From an uncultured Dorea sp. (GTDB taxonomy: Bacteria; Bacillota; Clostridia; Lachnospirales; Lachnospiraceae): a stretch of 20,401 bases of DNA. The notes beneath the pieces were generated by a model. The model ran no database searches, was not told the origin of the DNA, and saw only the letters and a list, made by a program, of their open reading frames with translations. Shown in pieces: positions 6,770 to 13,376 of the stretch; positions within the stretch are counted from its first letter, which is position 1, and each line of letters starts with the position of its first letter. A program made the translations under genes and the position numbers. Where the stretch lies: assembly GCA_910584265.1 (NCBI GenBank), contig CAJTZE010000056.1:1-20401 (forward strand). The letters run 5' to 3'.

Positions 6770-7183
6770 TTATTTTCTATTTGGTTTTCTTTTGATACTC
6801 AATAGTCTCATAAAATCATCAAATAAAGAAGTATCCACCGGTTCAAACATTATCCATTTCCCATCATGATAAGTTTTGGCTTCATCATACATTCTTTGAA
6901 CTTCTTTTGAATAATTTTCTCTATCTTCTTCAAATTTTAAACGTTCATCTTTTCCTAAAATAACCATAAAGCCAACACATTTTTCTCTCGCATATAATGT
7001 GCATAATGTTTTGCCCCCTCGACGATATTTATATTCATATACCCATGATTTACCACCTTTATTCCACAAGCAGTCCATATCGTATTTTTCATCAATTACT
7101 TCACACAATTTGTTCCATATCTCATATAGAGATTTTCCGACTAAAGTTGTCATTTCTTCTGTATTAGGTATTTTATCAAACAT
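6770..7183 (-). CDS. DUF3788-type protein, 137 aa
   Basis: The start is ATG at 7183 (MFDKIPNTEEMTTLVGKSLY), with AAGGGAAGGA about 5-12 bases upstream. An alternative upstream start would overlap the previous gene. The sequence has the features I associate with DUF3788/YdhG-like proteins: EIWNKLCEVIDEKYDMDCLW near the N-terminus, WVYEYKYRRGGKTLCTLYAR in the middle, then FMVILGKDERLKFEE and a C-terminal YHDGKWIMFEPVD before DDFMRLLSIKRKP. It is soluble, with no signal peptide. It is the only gene of the 6308-8199 cluster that I find intact. The family has no established biochemical function; the fold is thought to handle a small ligand or nucleotide, which is not demonstrated here. Confidence 0.75.
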   Translation of the reverse strand: MFDKIPNTEEMTTLVGKSLYEIWNKLCEVIDEKYDMDCLWNKGGKSWVYEYKYRRGGKTLCTLYAREKCVGFMVILGKDERLKFEEDRENYSKEVQRMYDEAKTYHDGKWIMFEPVDTSLFDDFMRLLSIKRKPNRK

Positions 7184-7215
7184 AGTATCCTTCCCTTCTT
7201 CTAATTTATTAAAAA

Positions 7216-7754
7216 TCACATTCCAACTATTTTATTCAAAGTTTTGGCTGTTCTAATTGTAATCATTTCGCCAATTCCTGCATTTGCTGTTTTTTTCCAC
7301 CAATTTGCTTTCGCATAATTCTTTCTATCAAAAGACCAGAAAATAGTATTCTTGCAGATACATATCTGTTCCAGATCTTTTGTTGGCTCACCTATTTTCT
7401 CAGCTAGTATTTCAGCAATAGCAGGAGGCATGACAAAAATCAGATTGTCATATATTTCTTTGTTATCAGTTCCCCACCAAACAGGTACTTCGCTTAATAA
7501 ATCCTTCAATTCTTCTTGTGTAATAACAAAGACTGGAATATCTAGTTCAAACCGTTCTTGTATCATTGCTTTGATTTTATCTGCAAGAACAATTTCACTT
7601 TGTTCGTCAGCCGAAAAAATAACATTTCCACTATTGAGATATGTAAAAACATCTATGTAGCCAAGTTCTATAAAGCCTGATTTCAGTTCTGCCATAGGGA
7701 TTTGTTTTTCCCGCTTATATTGATAGCTCTTAATAAAGCAATATATCTTTTCAT
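7216..7754 (-). pseudogene. DUF1697 protein with one-base frameshift near the start
   Basis: ATG at 7754, with GAGGA 6 bases upstream, begins the natural frame, which reads MKRYIALLRAINISGKNK, the usual DUF1697 N-terminus with 'LLRGIN.GGKN'. After about 17 codons the frame must shift to continue as IPMAELKSGFIELGYIDVFT, then YLNSGNVIF and the C-terminal IFWSFDRKNYAKANWWKK. One A missing in the AAACAAATCCC stretch (about 7693-7705) explains the break. Apart from this the gene is full length for the family, about 180 aa. The function of DUF1697 is not established. It lies between the DUF3795 and DUF3788 genes on the same strand. It may be a real lesion or a sequencing indel. Confidence 0.75.
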
Positions 7755-7778
7755 AATCCATCCTCACAACTTCAAATC

Positions 7779-8199
7779 CTATAAACCAGACATTTCATTG
7801 TCCATCTTTTCTTGGCACTCGCTGCATTCCCTGTCATGAATTGAAATAATGCCGCCACATTTTAAACAGGTATATTTTCCTTTCTGCTGTTCCATAAACG
7901 CCTCTAATTCATGCTGCCGTACAAACTCACTATTTTCCATAAGGCTTGCTTGATATCTCTTATTATAACTTTTTTCAAGATTCTTTATCAGCTTGCATGG
8001 ATAATCAGAACACTCGAAGCAATACGACCATCCCTTATCTTTGATGCAATCTTTTATCTTGCATTTACGGCAATGTTCCGGCTTGCCTTTATCGCTATTC
8101 AAGCACCCTGCACATGGTTTTTTGTGATGGCAATACCTTGCAATTCATTCCACAAGGGGCGAACATGATCGTATCAATATTTTCTGCTGGCATTTTCAT
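7779..8199 (-). pseudogene. DUF3795 cysteine-rich protein with small deletion
   Basis: The natural start is ATG at 8199 (or 8193), behind a G6 run. It reads MKMPAENIDTIMFAPCGMNC, then the frame fails within a few codons (near 8125). Another frame carries on as CHHKKPCAGCLNSDKGKPEH and then CRKCKIKDCIKDKGWSYCFECSDYPC, with the many cysteines typical of DUF3795. A C-terminal zinc-binding pair YTCLKCGGIISIHDRECSEC completes it. A deletion of about 5 bases between GTA and TGCCATCAC accounts for the break. The intact part alone is 107 codons. DUF3795 proteins are thought to bind metal, but their role is not established. It is the first gene of the decayed four-gene cluster. Confidence 0.75.
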
Positions 8200-8269
8200 A
8201 AACGATTATCCCCCCTTGCAAGTTTCAACTTAACAAACTAGAATTTTCATTAGTCTTTATCCCATCGAT

Positions 8270-8518
8270 TTGCATCCGTCCAACGAAAATTTGGATAGCC
8301 GTAAGGGAAATCCATACGATAATGCCTGCATTGAATCCTTTCATTCTGTACTGAAAAAGGAAGAAATATATCTTCATACTTACCAAGATTCAAAGGAAGC
8401 CCGCAGAGCAATCTTTGAATACATAGAAGGCTGGTATAATCGTAAGCGGATCCATAGCTCTATTGGTTATTTGACACCACAGCAAAAGGAGGATGAGGAA
8501 CTTAAAAAAACAGCATAA
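8270..8518 (+). pseudogene. IS3-family transposase OrfB, C-terminal fragment
   Basis: An 82-codon open frame holds the last part of an IS3/IS150-type integrase core: SRKGNPYDNACIESFHSVLK, then IFEYIEGWYNRKRIHSSIGY and LTPQQKEDE. The Glu in ACIESFHS is the third acidic residue of the DDE triad; the two Asp residues are gone with the missing N-terminal part, so this fragment is inactive. Full OrfB proteins are about 270-290 aa. The sequence before about 8264 is not transposase-like, so the left part of the element was deleted. The stop is followed by the right end of the element at about 8558. Confidence 0.88.
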
Positions 8519-8558
8519 TCTTTCGACTTTTTTTGTCCAAAGTATTGACATAGGTCCA
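8270..8558 (+). mobile_element. Right-hand remnant of an IS3-family insertion sequence
   Basis: The fragment carries the C-terminal part of OrfB and continues to a probable right terminal repeat ending GTATTGACATAGGTCCA at 8558. Seen from the other strand the terminus starts TGGACC, compatible with IS3 ends that begin with TG. It abuts and interrupts the minus-strand gene at 8559-8810. The left terminus is absent, so a deletion removed the rest of the element together with the 3' part of the target gene. Confidence 0.7.
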
Positions 8559-8810
8559 GTCTACCTTGTCACTGGCCACATTACGTCCGTGTGCCAGATC
8601 AAATTCTCCTACCCAGAGAATATCTAATATACTGCAAGCTATACCGCTTGCGACAGCAACAATATAATCCAGGTTATCCGCTTGACTTGATAACAGTTCA
8701 ATTTGGCTGTTCAAATCATAAATGGTTTTGTCAAAATCGAATGCATCTGAACCCACAAAGTTATCATAGGGTACCAATTCATATTTTATGTTTGTATAAT
8801 CTTCATTCAT
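8559..8810 (-). pseudogene. Hypothetical protein gene truncated by an IS3 fragment
   Basis: The start is ATG at 8810, after AGAAAGG with a 9-base gap, and 17 bases after the stop of the 512-aa gene, so they form an operon. About 84 native codons remain: MNEDYTNIKYELVPYDNFVG, an acidic linker, a helix DLNSQIELLSSQADNLDYIV, then a hydrophobic patch AVASGIACSILDILWVGEF and FDLAHGRNVASDKVD. The frame then runs into the insertion-sequence end and stops at 8502 with foreign residues. The intact protein was presumably several hundred residues. The N-terminal pattern looks familiar from Clostridial hypothetical proteins that are membrane associated, but I cannot name a family. Confidence 0.7.
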
Positions 8811-8827
8811 ACTACTATGCCTTTCTT

Positions 8828-10366
8828 CTACTCCACAGGACGGTCGAAATCCTCATCAGTACACTTACGGATAATTCTCTTTGTTTTTTCAATAGGCAGA
8901 GGAACATTTTCTTCACTGAAATACTCGATATTCACTACCTCTACAACCGCCTCATGGTTGTCCTTTCCTGCAGGCACAAGCACAAAATCACCGATTTCTA
9001 TACTGTCGTCCTCGGTCAGATAATAATAACTCTTGTACCCTTCATCAAAGGTAACGCTGCAAAAGATGTATTCCGACTTGCGGCGTTTTGCTTTGCCGTA
9101 GACCGATGGGTCAAGAATTTCTCCTAAACCATAGAAACGAATGAAGTCAAACACCGTTTCCGCAAAATCTGCGAAGTCGTCCGGCAAACCATTTTTATCG
9201 TAGCTGCCCGAGATTGTACGGCTTGGATTTTTCTTATACTCGATGGTTATCGTATAATCCTTCGTTTCGTTTGGTGTGTCTATCACATCATCGGGATTTC
9301 CTTCAATGTGAGTAAACAAGTCCTCGGCATCGAAATTTTCAAGCAGACTCTCGATTCCACCTTCAATTTCATACTTACGTGAAACCTTACATCCGGTGCC
9401 AATATTCTGAATATGCTCCAATGTTTCCGTTTCTCTGTCGATAATCAAATGCTCGGTATAATCCCAGGTTACAAATTTCCACTCTGCATCTTCCGGTTTA
9501 TGTCGCGGTTCAATTTTTGTAAACCTATGATAATCTACGGTGATTTTTGTTATCACATCTGGTTTGCAATTTCCATCAAACACATACAAATCATCCATAC
9601 CAACGGTATCACGGACAAGGTCTGATAAATCTGTGCCTTCATAGTCGAAGTCAGCACACAGAGAACCTCTGAATTTGTATGTTATTCCTTCAGAATTGGT
9701 CAGTTCCATAACCCAATCACCAATATCAGTTGCAAAAATTTCTATATATTCATTGCCAAAATAAGCTTCAATCGCACCAAACAGTTTGTCCGTGGCGACT
9801 TTGTCGATTTTGAAGTTCTTACTTCTGGCTTTTTCGTACCGTCCACCGCCAGTTCCGAAATTATATCCAGAAAACCATACTCGTCCTTCGCTATTGATAG
9901 TCAAATGCTGTTCCACCTCTTCATCAGGCTCCGGCATAGGACCATAGCAAATATTGTTAGAAATGACACGCATCTTTTTAAGGGTTCCTTGGAAGATAAA
10001 CGGATTATCTCCGGAAAGCATAGCCATTCTGCTTAACGCCAAAACGAACCAAGCACGATTCTGTGGTTCTAAAATTTCTGCACCTGAATATGCCCAATGA
10101 TTAAAATAACGCCACTGCGAATAAATGGCAGAGCCAAGCAGGGGAATATCTGTTATATCATCGATAATCCTATCCAATGCCTCATGGTTATTCACAGCAT
10201 TACCGTATTTCTCTGAGAAGGCATGACCACAGTCCATATCAAAGCCGAGGGCATTGCAATCATCAGCCATCCAATGGTCGACAAGTTCAATATAATTGAT
10301 ATTCTGGTCTCTGAATTTATCACACCATTTTACCGCAAAATCGTGTATCTGTTTCATATCAGCCAC
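8828..10366 (-). CDS. Uncharacterised protein, 512 aa
   Basis: The start is GTG at 10366, with AGGAGG at 10376-10381 as a strong ribosome binding site (9-base gap); ATG at 10357 is the alternative. The protein is soluble and acidic, with no signal peptide. The N-terminal region (about 1-130) is helical and includes WCDKFRDQNINYIELVDHWM and GSAIYSQWRYFNHWAYSG. A central region of about 130-320 contains a Gly-rich FSGYNFGTGGGRYEKARSKN. The C-terminal 80 residues (YIFCSVTFDEGYKSYYYLTE, then IEIGDFVLVPAGKDNHEAVV) look like a small beta-barrel domain that I recall seeing as an appended domain elsewhere. I do not recognise a catalytic motif or the family. It is followed by the IS-cut gene at 8559-8810 and preceded at 44 bases by a nuclease fragment. 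Confidence 0.75.
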   Translation of the reverse strand: MADMKQIHDFAVKWCDKFRDQNINYIELVDHWMADDCNALGFDMDCGHAFSEKYGNAVNNHEALDRIIDDITDIPLLGSAIYSQWRYFNHWAYSGAEILEPQNRAWFVLALSRMAMLSGDNPFIFQGTLKKMRVISNNICYGPMPEPDEEVEQHLTINSEGRVWFSGYNFGTGGGRYEKARSKNFKIDKVATDKLFGAIEAYFGNEYIEIFATDIGDWVMELTNSEGITYKFRGSLCADFDYEGTDLSDLVRDTVGMDDLYVFDGNCKPDVITKITVDYHRFTKIEPRHKPEDAEWKFVTWDYTEHLIIDRETETLEHIQNIGTGCKVSRKYEIEGGIESLLENFDAEDLFTHIEGNPDDVIDTPNETKDYTITIEYKKNPSRTISGSYDKNGLPDDFADFAETVFDFIRFYGLGEILDPSVYGKAKRRKSEYIFCSVTFDEGYKSYYYLTEDDSIEIGDFVLVPAGKDNHEAVVEVVNIEYFSEENVPLPIEKTKRIIRKCTDEDFDRPVE

Positions 10367-10410
10367 CGTGGTATACCTCCTATTCTTTATTTTCGTGGTA
10401 TCTATCGTAT

Positions 10411-10791
10411 TTACTCCTCGCCAGGAACTGTTCCTGCCAATTCAACATATTCCTTCAATTTCTTCTGCAACAGTTTCTTATCAATCAGTTTCAGATTATA
10501 TTCAGAAACCATTGTCGGGGACAAGCTACGACTGAGAGCGAATTCGACAACCTCATCATCCTTGCTTGCACAAAGGATAACGCCAACGCTCGGATTTTCG
10601 TTTTCCTTTTTCACTTCTCGGTCAAGTGCCTCCAGATAAAGGTTTATCTTGCCAACATACTCTGGCTTGAACTCTCCAATTTTCAGTTCAAAAGCCACAA
10701 GGCAGGAAAGTCCTCTATGATAAAACAGCAAATCTGCCCGTGTCAAGTAAGGAATAAAAATTTCTTCAAATATTGTTAGAGCCATGGACAT
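10411..10791 (-). pseudogene. DUF1016/YhcG-type PDDEXK nuclease, C-terminal fragment
   Basis: From about residue 19 the product matches the C-terminal domain of the DUF1016 (YhcG-like) family: DLLFYHRGLSCLVAFELKIG, FKPEYVGKINLYLEALDREV and PSVGVILCASKDDEVVEFAL. The motif D...AFELK is the D-x(n)-E-x-K nuclease core of the PD-(D/E)XK fold. Full proteins are about 330-350 aa with an N-terminal helical domain; that part and the start of the core are absent. The first 18 residues (MSMALTIFEEIFIPYLTR) come from the 31-base repeat and the inverted-repeat motif at 10779, so the start is accidental. It is probably a remnant. It could still be translated, as the frame is open and the 512-aa gene follows after 44 bases. 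Confidence 0.8.
10733..10763. repeat. 31-base repeat, copy 1
   Basis: This copy matches 12100-12130 at 29 of 31 bases, the two mismatches being adjacent at 10738-10739. It lies exactly where homology of the DUF1016 fragment begins. On the minus strand both copies can be read as FIPYLT(R/Q)A in the frame that runs into the downstream gene fragment. See copy 2. Confidence 0.8.
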
Positions 10792-10817
10792 TGTTTACCC
10801 ATAGCTCATATTTTACC
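10779..10817. repeat. Inverted-repeat motif, degenerate copy
   Basis: It contains GAGCCA (10779-10784) and TAGCTCATATTTTACC (10802-10817). It aligns over its whole length with the motif at 11773-11812, and 16 of 17 bases of the right arm (with one preceding base) match. The left arm keeps GAGCCA only. No recombinase fragment adjoins it; the cargo gene at 10850-11731 ends just to its right. Confidence 0.65.
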
Positions 10818-10849
10818 GTTATATACTCAATATTCAAATAACCATCTCA

Positions 10850-11731
10850 CTAGAAAATATTAAACTTCACTTCTCCTGATGGTGTCCCAAACTTAACATA
10901 TCCAACTAAATCGTCAATCTCTTTGTCAAATTGAAACCCCATATATGTTCCTGTTACATTATTAAGTTTAGATATTTTCCTATTAATCTCAAATAATTTT
11001 TGGGTAGCATCAACCGGTCTTCTAGCTTGGCTCATTTGAGCTAACGGGGAATAGGCTTTCCCGTCAAACTCAAATGACAAATTAATACCTAGCTTATATA
11101 GTTCAAAAATTTCATTAATCTCCGTTATTTTAGGTTCTAAAGATTCAGGAATCATATCTTTTATTTCATAAAAACCAATCTTTTCCATCCAACCATTTTC
11201 TTTTATTATCTTCATCTTTTGTAGATCAAAATATTCTTCCGCTTTCTTTGGATGTGATATTACATCTACAAAGTATACATCTCTCATATTAATTATGCAT
11301 AGTAATTGTGTGTCACTTCTATTATTTTTCATTTGATTTATATCTTCAACAAATTTGCCACTCATATGTAAATGATATAAATGCCATGTATATAATAAAA
11401 AATCGGGCTTTTTAGGTTCTTTTATATTGTTTGATAAAAAAACATTCATATTTTTTCCTTCTGAAAAAGCATCTGAATATTGTTTTAGTATTTCAGCCTG
11501 TTTTTCATCAATTTCTTTTAAGTCAATTTTTTTTGACAATTCCTTTGAATAATGCACCTTTCTTTTAGTTATAGGAATCAATCTATATAAATACGATAAA
11601 AAATCTATTATGGTATCCTCTGGTTCTTCATTACTCCTATACTTTATATCATTACTATCATAGTAGTTTCTTATTTCTGTTTGAACGTCACAATATATTT
11701 TTTCTTCCAATTCTGTTCTTTTACCTTCCAT
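10850..11731 (-). CDS. Uncharacterised AT-rich cargo gene, 293 aa
   Basis: The start is ATG at 11731 with AAAGGA 9 bases upstream; TTG at 11755 would be earlier but lacks a site. The protein is charged and soluble with no membrane segment. A central motif, PDFLLYTWHLYHLHMSG (Trp116, His117, His120, His122) followed by LLCIINMRDVYFVDVISHPK, is a pattern I recall from uncharacterised proteins (D..L..W..HHLH... then a strand with YFID..H), which look like candidate metal-dependent enzymes. The last 70 residues form another region (FEFDGKAYSPLAQMSQARRP). GC content is much lower than that of the neighbouring recombinases, so it has a separate origin. It is bounded by two copies of an inverted-repeat motif. 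A stand-alone defence or toxin role is possible but unproven. Confidence 0.75.
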   Translation of the reverse strand: MEGKRTELEEKIYCDVQTEIRNYYDSNDIKYRSNEEPEDTIIDFLSYLYRLIPITKRKVHYSKELSKKIDLKEIDEKQAEILKQYSDAFSEGKNMNVFLSNNIKEPKKPDFLLYTWHLYHLHMSGKFVEDINQMKNNRSDTQLLCIINMRDVYFVDVISHPKKAEEYFDLQKMKIIKENGWMEKIGFYEIKDMIPESLEPKITEINEIFELYKLGINLSFEFDGKAYSPLAQMSQARRPVDATQKLFEINRKISKLNNVTGTYMGFQFDKEIDDLVGYVKFGTPSGEVKFNIF

Positions 11732-11772
11732 CACGCCATATCCTTTCACAAACAATATATTTATATAGCTTT

Positions 11773-11812
11773 TGAGCCACAGACATCATCTGTCCATGGC
11801 TCATATTTTACC
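11773..11812. repeat. Inverted-repeat motif next to recombinase fragment
   Basis: TGAGCCA (11773-11779) and TGGCTCA (11797-11803) enclose a 17-base centre, and the right arm extends as TATTTTACC. The right side matches the intact motif at 13303-13347 closely, while the sequence left of the left arm differs. This is what an exchange at or near the centre, or replacement of the left flank, would produce. It lies 28 bases from the stop of the recombinase fragment. Confidence 0.75.
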
Positions 11813-11840
11813 ACCACTTCCTCAAAAATGGAACCATCTT

Positions 11841-12107
11841 TCAAGCAGAGTTTTCACCCCTAAACGGATTCCCCACCTTCCACACAATCTCCACAGCATC
11901 CGCCCCATAAACCACCACCTTCTCAATCAGCATCTTCAACCTCTCCTTATCAAAAACCTCCAGCTCGGAAAGCCCCTCCAGTGCCTCATCCGTCACTTCC
12001 TCCGAACCGGAAACCTCCCGCACCTGGTCAAGCTCTGCCCGCGCCTCACACATAACCCGCTCCAATTCCTCCATCCGCGCTCGGCCTTCCTCAACCCGCT
12101 CTGCTTG
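11841..12107 (-). pseudogene. Detached C-terminal fragment of a large serine recombinase
   Basis: The 86 or so residues here align without gaps to the C-terminus of the recombinase at 13377-14954, with about three quarters identity by eye. Shared stretches include ERLKMLIEKVVVYG, EIVWKV and NPF.GE.SA at the end. The family's catalytic domain, zinc ribbon and most of the coiled coil are missing. The open frame's first codons (MTQAER) come from the 31-base repeat at 12100-12130, so the fragment begins at that junction. Divergence from the intact copy shows it is not a fresh duplication but probably the leftover 3' end of a related element. The base sequence beyond the stop is also conserved, up to the inverted-repeat motif. 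Confidence 0.88.
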
Positions 12108-12130
12108 TGTCAAGTAAGGAATAAAAATTT
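12100..12130. repeat. 31-base repeat, copy 2
   Basis: TCTGC, two variable bases, GTGTCAAGTAAGG and AATAAAAATTT, matching copy 1 at 10733-10763 except for the two variable bases. It marks the point where the recombinase fragment (11841-12107) is cut off. Both copies thus join a truncated gene end to AT-rich sequence behind a cargo gene. The nature of the repeat is unknown: it may be the end of a short mobile element or a recombination junction. Confidence 0.8.
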
Positions 12131-12190
12131 TTTATAATTTTATTCTCATACCTGCCTTCAAAAAACAATCCTTACATTAATGTTATTTCC

Positions 12191-13282
12191 CTATCTGCTA
12201 TAGACTCCAAAGGAAGCCCATAAATGTTTCTTCGTTGGATCAAAGAAAGCTGTTGGCAGACCAACGAATGTCGCTATTGCAGAAATCGCACCTGCAGGCG
12301 GCAAAAATGGCGAAAGCACTGTGGCAATCACTCCGCTAGTTGCACATACCTTTCCGATATTTTCAATAACTCCTTTAAATTTCATCGCTTTCTGGGCTTT
12401 AACAATATCGTCTTCTATCATTTGCATATTATCATAGTTTTGTTCAGAAAAAGCAGATATCCACTCATCAACTTTACGTCTATATGCCTTTGCCTCATCT
12501 GTTTGCACCAATTTGATACTATCTTCTAATGAAGACGCAGTATATATTCTATCTAATTTTTTAGACGTATATTTTAAGATTTTAACAGCCTCAGTTCCTT
12601 CCATTACAGAAATTTTTGCACCAACATTGGAGGATTCATCCACACCTAAATTCGTAGCATCAATCACTGGAGATAATAAATCATTATGATAAGCAATATT
12701 GAATAACTCCCTATATTCATTAAGCACTTCAAAGACAGGATTATGAAAAACAAAATCACCAAGTTCTATGAAATGGTCAATATCAATACCGGTATAATCC
12801 TCTTTAGGTTCAAGCTGGAATGCTTTGAGAAACCGAACTCTATTGTAGTTAAGATTGTATTGATTCTCAAACTCTTGGAACTCATCATATTTTTCAACCC
12901 ATTCATCGAATATCTCCCTAATTTTATCTACTGTATAATACTTGATATCAAGCCCTTTCTCTGCCATCATAAATTGAACAATATCTACATCAAAAGTAAA
13001 AAAACCTTCTACATCTTTTTCATATTTTTTATAGGGTAAAATAATTCCGTTTTCAATCAGTTCCCCATCCATACATCCATATGTAAACGGGTCTACATAA
13101 ACTGCACCTGCCACAATAAATTGTTCAAGGACCATTCGTGCAAACCGTAACGAAGGCGTGTACTGTGTCACCGTTCCAAAAACTCCATCTGTCTTCCCTT
13201 TTTCACAAATCAACCCCTCTTGTGCGGCCATTGACAAAAAGGTGTTTGTCTGCACCTTATCTAAAATGATTCCTTTATACAT
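12191..13282 (-). CDS. Uncharacterised cargo gene with hydrophobic C-terminus, 363 aa
   Basis: The start is ATG at 13282 after GGGAGG with a 6-base gap, a strong site. The N-terminal part (about 1-110) includes TNTFLSMAAQEGLICEKGKT and FARMVLEQFIVAGAVYVDPF. The middle is helical and charged (IREIFDEWVEKYDEFQEFEN). From about residue 305 comes a hydrophobic Gly/Ala/Pro-rich stretch, IGKVCATSGVIATVLSPFLP then PAGAISAIATFVGLPTAFFD, that could insert into or disrupt a membrane. I recognise no family. It sits between the recombinase trio's last stop (with the inverted-repeat motif 13303-13347) and the 31-base repeat, and is AT-rich compared with the recombinases. The membrane-active tail is compatible with an abortive-infection or toxin protein, which is speculation. 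Confidence 0.75.
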   Translation of the reverse strand: MYKGIILDKVQTNTFLSMAAQEGLICEKGKTDGVFGTVTQYTPSLRFARMVLEQFIVAGAVYVDPFTYGCMDGELIENGIILPYKKYEKDVEGFFTFDVDIVQFMMAEKGLDIKYYTVDKIREIFDEWVEKYDEFQEFENQYNLNYNRVRFLKAFQLEPKEDYTGIDIDHFIELGDFVFHNPVFEVLNEYRELFNIAYHNDLLSPVIDATNLGVDESSNVGAKISVMEGTEAVKILKYTSKKLDRIYTASSLEDSIKLVQTDEAKAYRRKVDEWISAFSEQNYDNMQMIEDDIVKAQKAMKFKGVIENIGKVCATSGVIATVLSPFLPPAGAISAIATFVGLPTAFFDPTKKHLWASFGVYSR

Positions 13283-13302
13283 ATCATTCCTCCCAATGCG
13301 AA

Positions 13303-13347
13303 GTAAAATTGAGCCACAGACACCACCTGCCCATGGCTCAATTTTAC
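13303..13347. repeat. Perfect 14-base inverted repeat behind the recombinase trio
   Basis: GTAAAATTGAGCCA (13303-13316) and TGGCTCAATTTTAC (13334-13347) are perfect inverted copies around a 17-base centre. The motif lies 29 bases past the last recombinase stop. With A-rich and T-rich outer parts it could be a bidirectional terminator. Its recurrence beside the detached recombinase end (11773) and again at 10779 also fits a site used by the recombinase. Sequence alone does not decide between these. Confidence 0.8.
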
Positions 13348-13376
13348 CACTACTTTCCCAAAATTGGAACTATCTT

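Noticed and set aside
10733..12130. CRISPR-like direct repeats
   Set aside because: There are only two copies of the 31-base repeat, 1.37 kb apart with genes between them and no spacers.
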